64,000 nt of DNA from Allacma fusca (taxonomy: Eukaryota; Arthropoda; Collembola; Symphypleona; Sminthuridae): contig OX359249.1 of the NCBI GenBank assembly GCA_947179485.1, positions 46,079,415 through 46,143,414 on the forward strand, in the 5' to 3' direction. Numbering within the stretch: the stretch's first letter is position 1; each line of letters opens with the position of its first letter. Positions 43,539-54,300 of the stretch are shown piece by piece. Below the pieces are notes generated by a model. The model was not told where the DNA came from. It saw nothing but the letters and a program-made list of their open reading frames with translations, and did no database searches. The position numbers were made by a program, and so were the translations under genes.

Positions 43539-43656
43539 CAAAACAGTATAATGCTTTAATATTTTTTTTAATTTAAAAAAAATATTTTAATAATTTATTC
43601 AGCCAGTTATTGTTGGCCCAGCCAATAAAAAAAAGCGCGCCAAAATTTGAATCTTA
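43539..43656. repeat. AT-rich module, copy 2 of a direct repeat pair
   Basis: Second copy of the module at 43319-43425: GTATAATGCTTTAA, long A/T tracts, CAGCCAGTTATTGTTGGCC, then AATAAAAAAAAGC and TTTGAATCT. Divergence is moderate by eye. Confidence 0.7.
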
Positions 43657-44829
43657 CCATCACGGACACGGACACGGAGACTATCCACTCTTTCAACTTA
43701 GAAGAGAGGATGTTTGGGGTATTTCCGTGCTTAGACGACGAACCTGAAAGAATTTTTTCCCGGAAACGTATTGTTTCAGAGGTCAAAGGTTTGCTCCGTA
43801 TCTACTGTATTGTGTGGCATACCCCGTGTACACTGATCGCGCTCCTTCATAATTACTTATTTTTGGTGAAACCTTAAACATACTGCTCTTATTATTCCGA
43901 TTTTAAATGTTGCTAAAGTATCTATTCTAGCGGGTCTAATCAGCACCAATCTGCCAGTGAAAGCTTTGATTTTGAAATACCGATGTCATCAATTATGATG
44001 GGTCCCTTACAAATGGAACTGATAACACGATGTCACATGTATCATTGTGTCATAAAATTTTTGTTTGACGTCATATATGGACACTCTTTTACTCATACGA
44101 ACACGATTTTCCCTTGAGCCTTTTCTTTCCCTTAGCCCCAGTACCCACGATACGATATGTTGTATAAAGGGTAGCACGGGCTTCCAAATGATGGAACCGT
44201 TCCTACAACCTGACATCCTTTTGAATAATAAATTCAATAATATGCATTTATTACAGAGCTTAACAGCATAAATACTTTTATCCATGAAAACAACTGACTT
44301 CACCTGAAAACATTGAAACCCCATACTATTTAAAACTACACCTTTGTCTCTTCCTGCAAGCCAGGAAAAAAGGAAATACAAGCCTTTCCTTTTACAAATA
44401 AATCCTGTGAGAAGTCAATGAAAAAATCTTATTCCAAAACTGAAAGATCATATACTCCCAAGTAGTAACTAGTTAGCGAATTAAAATTAAGCAGCACCGG
44501 AAATAGGCTTCACAACGAAAGATCATTTCGGTTTAGGAAAAACATGCTACAGAGAATACATACCAAATAAAAAGTACGTACTTATGTTGTCATATTCAAA
44601 TGGTCGATTAAGTCAGAATGCAAATTATATCTTGTAAAATCAGTGATTCAGTGATTCATTATGATAATATTGTGTTACATATCCACTTATTCATAGAAAT
44701 GCACTATTGACTATTGTCCCTTTTAATTCTTATCTTCAGAACTTTAGGCTAAATGTGTTTATTCTATAGATGATAGACCCGTAGGTTTTATCCCATGATC
44801 ATTCCCAACAGCCACAACTTCGCTCAGGC

Positions 44830-45003
44830 CAGGGGTGGATTCATAAAAGTTTTTACCCTGGCCCTAAGCCTCAAAATAGATATGCTGACCTTTTCACATC
44901 TAATCTCTGGGTCTTCACTAATTTATTTTTACCATGACCCTAAATCTTTTATCCAGAGGGATTATTTACGGGGGTCAGAGTGGTCCCCGTAAATCCACCT
45001 CTG
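44830..45003. mobile_element. hAT-like miniature element, 174 bp
   Basis: The left end is CAGGGGTGGATT and the right end, read inward, CAGAGGTGGATT. The flanking 8 bp match at seven of eight positions (GCTCAGGC at 44822-44829, GCTCAGGG at 45004-45011). The interior has no coding capacity. Near the right end a perfect 10-bp inverted repeat, ATTTACGGGG and its complement, can form a hairpin. The tip resembles those of the elements at 57251 and 58596, suggesting a related group. Confidence 0.75.
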
Positions 45004-45011
45004 GCTCAGGG

Positions 45012-47658
45012 TCAGATTCAACAAAAACTCTATTAAAACCAGCCTACATTTGTGCAACGAACGCACAACAGAACACCGGGGTGGGAATTGGTAAAAATAA
45101 GGACTTTTATAATGTATTTATAAGGAATCACGATATTTGTTTGACGTGTGTATTTTGAACCAACATTTTATTTTCAAGCTTTCAAGTACAATAAATACTC
45201 TTTTCGTAACAATGTTCTAAGCAGTAATAACAATAATAATAATTAGTAATAATATTCATTTAATATATTTTCTATTAATAATAACAATTATTATTATCTA
45301 ATAACGATGACGTCCGCGTCAATCCATCCTTCATTTTGATCTCGCACAAGGTCCAAATTACAAATGATCAATGAATGGATACATTTTGAAACAGGGTCGT
45401 CGTCACTGTCGTCAGAGAAACTATTTTTGTATTTATAAAAAAGATGTGCCTTCAAAATTGTAACGTTCAGAATTCAATGGCCCAATTCCTCCGACCTCCC
45501 AAATACTTATTCGGAAGTGTTTTTTTTACTACGGAGTAGGAACCATTCCCGCGTAGATTTTTGAAAAGTATATGAGTCCGCGTCGGACCAATTGGAATGG
45601 ACTTTGAATGCACTTGAATACATGATAATAAAACGGAGTGTGCAGTAAAAGGCGGATATGTTGCAAATCACTTTCGCAAGATCTCATCACATGACTCCCA
45701 GACGTCACAGCTTTCTCCTGCAAAAGTTCGGCCTAAAAAACTCGTCAAACGAAATAAATGGTGTCTATGTACGATACGTATAAGTATAGTTACTACGTAT
45801 ATAGAGTCCGAGTGTCTTCGTGTTTTTTTTTCGAGTGACTTCATCAAGTTTAAAGTCGTCAGAGTCAAGGAATTTGGAAGGATAGTGAACAATAGTTGAA
45901 TGTGTAGAGATCAGGACGTTGATAGTCTGTACGTTGTCGTTCTGCTGGGACGTTGTAGTGTTGTAGTAGTGCGGTGCAGTTGTTATACGAGTCAAGTTGA
46001 GTCTTAATAGCATTGATGTGCTTTTAGTGTGTACAGTGTACAACTGTACAGTATATAGAGACAGGGTCGGTTCACTCGTTTAGAACATTTTGAGGAAGCC
46101 AGATATAAACATATGAAGTGAGGTTCAGTCTCTGTCTAGTATTTGAAGTACATCTCTGTGTCCTTGAAATTTTCCAGGTTAGTTTCTCCAAAACTGTCAT
46201 CCGAGTCAAGTGTGTTTTCATGTTCAATCTGTGATTTTGTTCCTGTGCGGAAGAACTTGGAGGAGTAGTCAGCCTGTTAAATTAAACGTGATTGAGACAG
46301 GAGACTATGAATCAATTCCTCAGTGTTGTAGTTGAAGGAATACAAACGAAAGGTGGGTCCGAGGTCCGACAAGATGTAAATAAAACTCATGTGTAAGATT
46401 AAGATAGGTGACAGTGGGTACACTAATTGTAATTGATTGAGTGTAGTTAGATTAAAGTTGTGACACTTCGTTGTGATATTTGGTATTAGTAGGTTATTAT
46501 GCCCGACGCTGTCCCTTGATATAGTTGGTTCTCATGCCATTGAGATTTTTTGAAATTAATATTTTCTCGAGCGGGGAGGGGGAGGGAGGGGAATTGTTTA
46601 TTTTCAGTCCAAGTTTTATCAATCCCGAATTGTTGTGCCTGAAATAAACATGATAAGGACGCGGACGCAACGACAAACCCACATGAACATCATGAATCAT
46701 GTGAATATGTATAGAGGAGTTACGTGTGGGGTATAGTGGTATAGGACAGAATAAGTGTAATTATGTGTAGGTGAAAGAACATATTCAACTTGCTCTATTT
46801 GTGTGAAGTTCTGGATATACCTATGGTTGGGAGTTAATATTTTTTATCATTGCGGTTGTCGTTGCTTGATCACGCAGTTCGTTTTGTTTATCTTCACGTG
46901 AAAATGATCTCGAGTGATGTGATGTAAAGTTGTATTTTTTGATGGTACTGACAAATCTTGGGATTGGAAGTATGAGTTGTAGTTTTGACCGTTCAAATTT
47001 TTGTGATAACTTTTTTAAACTTTACATAAATACCTTGTATGTGTTTGTAGTTAAATTACAACGGCTATAATAGCTGTATTTTGGGGTAGCGTGCTTCACT
47101 TTTGGTGTTACTAGTTAATTTAGCGGATGACACCTACTGGGGCGTTGATTTGATTTCTCTGTGGAATGCTTTGCTTTAGAGAGTATAGTGGGTTTGTTTT
47201 ATTATCAGCTATTTAGTGTCTTGACCGTATCAAATAATAATCAGAGTATAGAAATAATATAGAGAGCAGTGAGCACTGCACTGTAAGCAGAGCGCTGTGC
47301 TTGACGTAGCAAATTATTTGTAAGATTTGGTATACGAATTTAGGTTTGTAGGTGTAATTAAGTTTGTTCGAGGGAATATATTCAGTATTGGAGGTGGAAT
47401 TTGTCGGGGAGTTAATTAGGTGGGTGTAAGTTCCCAGTGTGAAATTACTATGTATATATCTTTGATTATTTTTGAAGGAGAATACGTGTGAGCATAGTTA
47501 CAGTAGACTTGTGTGATTAATGTAAGTTAAAAATGATAGTTCAAAGTTGAAGATGCAGCTGATGTGGGATGTTTAGGACAGTGCTAGTGACACTGTAATA
47601 ATCATTTGAATCTTTTTTCCATACAGGGTTGTGAATCTACAAAATCAGGATCTTTGGA
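45012..47658 (+). promoter_or_regulatory. 5' flank, probable 5' UTR and first intron of the RNFT-like gene
   Basis: There is no coding sequence of family character. A polypyrimidine tract and acceptor (TCTTTTTTCCATACAG, ending 47626) lie 32 bp before the start codon. At least one non-coding exon must therefore lie upstream; its donor could not be placed. The sequence from about 45900 on has frequent GT-rich stretches. Simple AAT/ATT runs occur at about 45225-45305. Confidence 0.45.
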
Positions 47659-49996
47659 ATGACAGACGCAAATAATAGCCGAGGGGGATCTGGTGGTACT
47701 GAAGAAAACGGAAATAACAATAACAATACAGAAAATAGACGAGTTAGCCCAAGATGGAGATTCGACCTTGATCTCAACTTTGATCCTAGTTGGTTAGTTC
47801 CTCAAACAGGGTCAGGGCGACAAATAGCCCCTGCTCTAAATATGTTAAATGACTGGATGAGAGCACCGTATAATTTTCGGAGATCAAATTCGGAAACCAA
47901 TGACTTTCGTCCCTCGACAACAAACACAGCTACTTTTGACCAATCAGCACGTACTCGTTCAGCTAATACGATCGGTCGAGGGCAGCAACATCCAACGGCT
48001 GCTTCTATGATGACACCGACTGCACCCGGAGATTCCCCATCAGCTGGTCAAGTGGTCACTCAAACTATGGCTAGTGCTATTCAGGGATATCTTTCACAAT
48101 CCTCAGGAAATCGCCCTAGGTCTGGCTATCAGAATATCACAGTTGAAAACAGTACTTCAGGTAATTATTTCTAAAACTAAACGACAGGTAGAACGTTTCG
48201 TCTCTAAAAAATGTCTTAACAGTAAGAAATAACAAGGAGTGAAGTAAAATTGATCGTGGGGTAGCGAATATTGTCAGAATATCTGCTATGGTACTTTGTG
48301 CTTTTAAGCAATTCCAGCCTTTTAACGACAGCTAATTATATATGTATGTTATAATAGACAGACTTGACAACTAACGTGACTGTTTGGTTTTGTTTCACTA
48401 CTTAAAGGAGGAAATCAGAGTAATTCTGAGTCCTACGTTGTTGACATGGAGTCAGAAAACTGGCCACCGCCGTCTAACGTACATCATCAAGGGGGCCTAA
48501 CTCACGTTCACACACATAATCACAATCACGACCACGGTCCAGAGGAGGAACGAGAACGGCGTCCGCAAGCAGACAACCCTCGGCCTGACCCTGAATCCCC
48601 CACCACGACCCCCGCCGAAATCTTTCGATCGAGTCCTGAGGGTCAAGCGATTATTTCTGTGGCAGAACGATACTCTCCATTTTTGCTTATTCTTCTTATA
48701 AAGGTTGGCAATGTAATTATTAACGCATACCTTGCCACTTTGAACAGGCACATTTATTGTGAAGAGGAGTAAAAATATATACATCGGATTGTGCAAGTCT
48801 GGATAATAATATATTTTGTTTCTACCCCAGGGACTGTTCGATCACGGCAGTGGAATTGTATGCTTCCTCGCACTACTTTTAACCTTTTCTCATGCGAATT
48901 CTCTTTTCAAGAAAGAAGTTAGTAAACAAGGAAAAAGGAAGTTATCCTACTTACTAATGATCACAGCGAATCTTCTTGTCTGCATGGGATTCATTTTTTA
49001 CGTTTACCAAGACGAAAAATTATATTTAGGGTAAGATTTGATGTGATAAACGCTTTCCTCCCCAACATTATCAGTCTGAGTTTTCCTAATCCCGACAAAT
49101 ATGTATAGATACTTGTACTTTTAATTAGCTTTATAGCGATTTCAGTTAGTTTTCATGAAATCATTTATTCACTACAGATTGCTGTTTCTTCCAACTCGAA
49201 CTCCTATTTCATCGATGTGGACTATGTTTTGGGTTACCGGTGTTGTGGATTTCATTGCGAAGTTTATAACCATCATAATTAAAGTTTTTGTATTAATTTG
49301 TCCTGGACGAATATGTCCCTACCAAAAAAGGGTGAGTTTGTCATTGCATTTGGGCTTCACAAGTTTACTAGTACAACTTTCTTAAAAATACTTTTGACGA
49401 GCCAAAAGGCTCCAAAATTCGAAATTTGGGTTGATTATTACAATTGATAATTTTTATAGGGGAAATTTTATCTCTTCGTGGAACGTACATCGCAGCTTTA
49501 TAGAACTGCCATCCCTGTGTACTCTTGGGTTCAGTATATGTCAGGTACCTACGAAGGGCCATCAACGTTGATTGGGGGTGTTTTAGTTCTCCTGTACTGT
49601 GCCCTAAAATTGAGTGATATATCGAAGCGCTATAAGCACTGGAGAGTTGCGTTTCGTAAAATGCTACAACAAGTGGTAATTTCCTTTTTTTCTTATTTTC
49701 CGCATTTTCTCGAATTGAAATCTTAGTATTTAGTAAGTCTAAAACCAGATACTTTGTTACAGCATTATGGTACTACGCCGAACGAAAGTGAACTGAAAGA
49801 AGCTGGGGATGTGTGCCCAATTTGTCATGACAGTTTTCATGACCCTACTAAACTTAACTGCAGCCACATTTTCTGTGAAGAATGCGTAACTACCTGGTTT
49901 GATAGGGAAAGAACTTGTCCTATGTGCCGAGCTCGGGTTGTGGATGATCCTAGTTATCGGGATGGACAGACGACACATTTTATTCAGATATTTTAA
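47659..49996 (+). CDS. RNFT2: RNFT1/RNFT2-type RING finger transmembrane E3 ubiquitin ligase, complete coding region, 6 coding exons
   Basis: A membrane-bound E3 ligase; human RNFT1 and RNFT2 act on the ER and other endomembranes. Coding exons: 47659-48160, 48408-48703, 48831-49030, 49178-49331, 49460-49675, 49763-49996, giving 533 residues with consistent phases. The ATG at 47659 opens a hydrophilic Asn/Ser/Thr-rich N-terminus. A His-rich patch, HVHTHNHNHDHG, follows in exon 2. Several membrane segments follow, for example FLLILLIKGLFDHG, LSYLLMITANLLVCMGFIFY, FITIIIKVFVLICP and STLIGGVLVLLYCALKL. The C-terminal C3HC4 RING (about 474-515) shows CPICHD, NCSHIFCEECVTTWF and CPMCRARV. Human RNFT proteins are about 435-445 residues; the extra length is in the N-terminus. 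The sequence does not decide between RNFT1 and RNFT2; this is probably the single pre-duplication ortholog. Confidence 0.94.
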
Positions 49997-50907
49997 TCCC
50001 GCTACCCTTCCTGCAATATTGTAGTTTTCTTGAATGACAGCTGAATGACTGATTGGGATTGAAAGTAATGCGATTTTCTGTGGTACAAATAGGTAGTCTG
50101 AATTTGTTTTAAGGTTGTTATTATGTTACTCAGGCGATTCCGTTGCAAAAACGATGCGATACGAGATAACTGCAAGCTGTAATTTGTATTATACGTGCGT
50201 ATTTATTAAATGATTGTTGAAACACTCCCCAGGCAAGGAACTACGATTTTATTCAGGGTTTCCCTCGCAAGAACTTTATTTTGTTGTTTTCGGCAGAAAC
50301 GTTCCTTGGTAGGCGTACTCATCTTTTCTAGAGTGATTAAGGTGGTATTAAAATTATTTTATCCGTCCTCCACCCTCAATATTTATATTGACATCGTAAC
50401 ATCGTTTAAACTTTTTCTTTTGATGTAGTATAGTATCAATTCGCAGCCACATTTATTAGTTCTGTGCCACATTAGTCATCGTAGTATTGGAATTGCATTG
50501 ATTTTCTAGCTTGTGTTTTTAGTCATTTAAGACAGTTTGTCAGCCTGGAGAAACTCTTCGATTTAGCAATTAATTCCCAATATTTACATTCGAGCTCTGC
50601 AAACTGGAAGACAATACTTAATTGCTGTAAGTGCTTGCATGCCTGTAAACTTGGAAGTATTGCTCAAGGATATTTTAATCTTTTGCAACTATTTATTTTT
50701 GAATCATGTGACGTCCTAAGACTTCTTAGTTTTAGTAATGCGCTGATTTTCAAACTAAACTTTGTAAAATTAAATCACGTCATCATCAGCTATAGAACAA
50801 TAGTTTGTCAAACGCGTAAGACTTCAGAAAGAATCATTCCGATTGCTGTAATACCACATCTTTTAACCAACTTGTAGCAATCTTAAGCAAGATTTGTTTT
50901 ATTTTCA

Positions 50908-50913
50908 AATAAA
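50908..50913 (+). terminator. Candidate poly(A) signal AATAAA for the RNFT-like gene
   Basis: A canonical hexamer about 910 bp downstream of the RNFT stop on the same strand. It is one of few AATAAA copies in that stretch, so it is plausible but not proved. Confidence 0.35.
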
Positions 50914-51293
50914 TCTCAGTATCTCACCTTTTCTGGTCAGTGTTGTTAATTTAAGTTTCACACGAACGATTTTACTTTCGAATATAGAAAGGAGAACTGG
51001 TTAATGCATCGCGTAAAGATTTGAAAGTTTTTTGGTTTTACATCTGGGTTAAAAAAAGCTCATTACTGGTTCCATATAATAAGCTGGTATTCTTACAAAA
51101 GCAGTACAAATACTTAGCTATGGATAAATCAGTAACTAAGTAACGAAAGCCATTCACAAATTGTGACGACAAAAATATACCAGCCATTTCACATTGCTTA
51201 TAAAATTTATTTCCTCACACTACGTCCATTACAACTTTAATAGGATTATTGTATTTACTGATTGACAGGAACTCGCGTCAGAAAACTACACAT

Positions 51294-51299
51294 TTTATT
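51294..51299 (-). terminator. Candidate poly(A) signal AATAAA for the ARL6IP4-like gene
   Basis: A canonical hexamer on the minus strand 87 bp after the stop codon at 51386-51388. This gives a short 3' UTR, which suits a compact last exon. Another copy lies further on near 51207. Confidence 0.45.
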
Positions 51300-51385
51300 A
51301 TCAGAAACCACATAAATTACATAATAATTTAACACAGTGCATTACTCAAACAACTTATATTAATACACATACATTCAATCATACG

Positions 51386-54300
51386 TTACTTCAACTGGGG
51401 TTTCAGCTGTAACTGAAACTGAAGCCCATCTTCTTTAGTAGCAGCCTTATTGATATTCTTATGTTGTTGCTTCGAAACAATAGACTCAATAACTTCTCCA
51501 GATCCTTTAATGAGCCTAAACAGAAAAATAGAATTAAGCAAATCCAGCATAAATCAGTGCTCGGACTGGGTACGGGTAATACTCGGGTAAATGGGTACGG
51601 GTACTGGTATGGGTACTACCCGGGTACAGAAGTTGCGTACTCGCAAGTACGCGGGTACTACCCGGGTACTCTTGATTTTAGGCAATAAAGTGGGTACAGG
51701 TACGGGTACGGGTATGGGTACTCACTCAGTGGCAATCGGGTAGTACCCAATGGGTACGGGTATCACTATGTAAAATGCCTGTACCCGTGGGTGCTGTACC
51801 CGAGTATTTTTGGGTACTTCGAGGATTCCTGATGGGATGGATTACTATGGCTAACAATAAGACCTACCAACCGTGGAGTTGCTTATTTCGTAGTATACAG
51901 ATACTTGCGATAGTGACAGAGCCAAGTGGCTTCGTCTCATTTATGATTACGTGGTAGTTTTTTACATGGTAGTCTAATAATTCATCCAAGGAATCTAATA
52001 AAGAAATAGAGCGTAGAGTCAAAGAAATCATCTGTTTATCGAATTAAATAGTGAAGCTCATCAACGAAGAATTTCAAGAGGGAGGTTCTTGGGATTCAAT
52101 TTAATTAGCTTCGCGTAACATTACAATTATTTGAAGACGTATTACGAGATAAGATCGGAATAAATTTACATTTATTAGCAGATCCATTTCTTAACGTTAC
52201 AAGTACCCAGGGTTGCCCATTTGAAAACGCCAAGGCATTTTATGCAGGCAATTTGAGCATTTTCAATTCTGGGTATTTATGACACTTTGAGTATTTATTG
52301 GGGTGAATATTTATAACATTTTAGAATGAAAATTTTTCGAAAATCTCCGTCTCGGGCTTCATAAATGTGAAAGACAGTTTACGAATGTTTGTTTTATAAA
52401 GCTGTAATATAAAATGAATATTCAATATTGCCTCCCACATTTATTTCCTGAAACCGCAATATTTGACTTGGAAAAATTATGATCAACTCAATTTTTCCGT
52501 ATAACATTTTCTATACACAGAGTTCGATTAGCCGGAAACAAAATTGTTTCGTGTTCTCCAATTTGAAAAGCAAGTTATGGAGAGTTTAGTATTAAAGAAT
52601 CCGTCCCAATTCCAATTAGCGAGAACACATTTCATTTCATTCAGCAAGTTATTATTTTGGGGTAGTAGGATTTGAATTTGGTCAGTGTTTATTAAAAAAA
52701 TCCCAAAATGCGTTAAATAATTTTTTCAAAAAATTCAAATAGGATGTCTTTAACGCCTAGGGAAAATTCCCAAAATCCCGGGCACGTGGAGGTCAAAAAA
52801 TTGACAAATTAAAATTTTTCAGCTGGGCAGTATAATGTCGTCGGGGATTTTAAATCGGCCAAACTTCCAGTACCCGAGTAATACCCGGGTACAAACAATA
52901 GATACTCGGGTACGGGTGCAGGTTTTGGGTACATTACGGGTACGGGTAAATTTTGGGTACAGGTACTACATTGTATTTTCAGGTACGGGTACGGGTACCG
53001 AAATAATTTACCCGGGTACTTGGGTATGGGTACGGGTATAGGTACAGCATTTTGTAGTACCCGATATTCGGGTACGGGTATGGGTACGGGTACACGGTTT
53101 CTGTACCCAGTCCGAGCACTGGCATAAATACGCATTGCATTATTAATGTAATAGAGTAGTGGCAGTGCCAAGTTACCGGACTCTTCCTGTTTGGTCATCT
53201 ACAACTTTACGGATGACACTCTGCTCTTTCTCCCACTCGTGCTGAGACTTTGGAGCGTACTTTTTGGATTCTTCAATCAACTTTACTGGGTCCGGTCCTA
53301 TTGTTTTACTTTCATCTTGCGCCAAGATTTTAGTTTGCACTGGCGTCGATAAAGGCGTTGAAGTTATTTTCTTCTTGTCTTTACGTTGGGACTTCTTTTT
53401 CAGTTTCCGACTCTCCGACTTCTTGGTTTTCTTGTGTTTTTTCTTCTTTGATTTTTTACTCGACTTCCTTTCTCTAGATTTCTTCTTCTTTTTCCTTACG
53501 TCGGAAGCTGTTGAAGAATCGGAATCTGAAGAAGACGAATCCATACTATCCTTGACTGGTTTAGTCTTTGAATTGCGCAAATCGTTCGATTGAGCTACTG
53601 TAGAATCAGTTCTTGAATCCTTCTTTGTGGGAGTACTACTGTTACTTACTTTCCTGGTTTCACTGTTTTTCTGGGAATCAGAAATGTATTTACCAGGGTA
53701 TGTCTGATCCTTAGAAAATCGAGAACTCTGATTTCCTCGAGTTTTATTATCTCTGTTGAATTTCAAGTCTGAAGTAATTTCATCTTTACTGCCATAAGGA
53801 ACGAGACTGAAATCAGCTTTTCCCTCTCGTCGGTGTCCATGGTGGTTGCTTGACCGTTCATAGTTTGGAGAATTGCAAGAAGTTCGTCTTCTGGAAATAA
53901 CTTCACCAGAGGATTTAGAATTTCTGCTAGACTTTGAGGTTTGGTACGCAGAAAATATTGGTTCCCTGGATCTTGATCTTCCACGTGATGATGTTAGCAT
54001 TTTACTCCGATAATGATAGCTATCACGGCTCCTGGAATTAGACCTTCTTGAACGTCGCTGAGCATACCTCCCACTTGAATTACTTGATTTCATTTCTCTA
54101 TGTCTCGGAGAACGACTTCTGGAGATAGATCTGCGGTGTCTGCCTTGGTTTCTGTAATAATTATCTTTCGACAGTGATGTCCTCCGTCGATGGCCAACCC
54201 TTCTTTCACGTGAAAGCGATCTACTATATGAGCTTCTGTGATTTTTCTCAGCTGAACTAGATCGTTTGTCACGCTTACTATGTTTTCTTTCCATTGACCC

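Larger units (their letters stand above)
49997..51385. other. Convergent 3' regions of the RNFT-like and ARL6IP4-like genes
   Basis: 1.4 kb between two convergent stop codons. It is AT-rich with no further gene seen. It should hold both 3' UTRs; candidate poly(A) signals are given separately. With those signals the two transcripts would end about 380 bp apart. Confidence 0.6.
51555..53121. mobile_element. hAT-like non-autonomous element, 1567 bp, filling the last intron of the ARL6IP4-like gene
   Basis: The ends are perfect inverted repeats, CAGTGCTCGGACTGGGTAC, flanked by identical 8-bp duplications GCATAAAT (51547-51554 and 53122-53129). Both features fit hAT. Both subterminal zones (about 51562-51826 and 52866-53110) are packed with GGGTAC/GGGTA motifs, the same hexamer that sits inside the terminal repeat. 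The centre (about 51830-52860) is AT-rich and has no transposase. Taking out the element and one duplication leaves an 86-bp intron. A CAGGGTTGCCCA tip near 52210 hints at a nested older insertion, but no second end was found. Confidence 0.93.

Noticed and set aside
52200-52860. Second element nested in the intronic hAT-like element (CAGGGTTGCCCA tip near 52210)
   Set aside because: No matching second tip or flanking duplication could be found; kept only as a remark.
51562-53110. Telomere-like or satellite array from GGGTAC repeats
   Set aside because: The repeats lie inside a bounded element with terminal inverted repeats and an 8-bp target duplication, so they are subterminal motifs of a transposon.
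53264-53593. Phe/Leu-rich antisense frame over the ARL6IP4-like exon
   Set aside because: It is the complement of Lys/Ser-rich codons and is explained by the sense gene.
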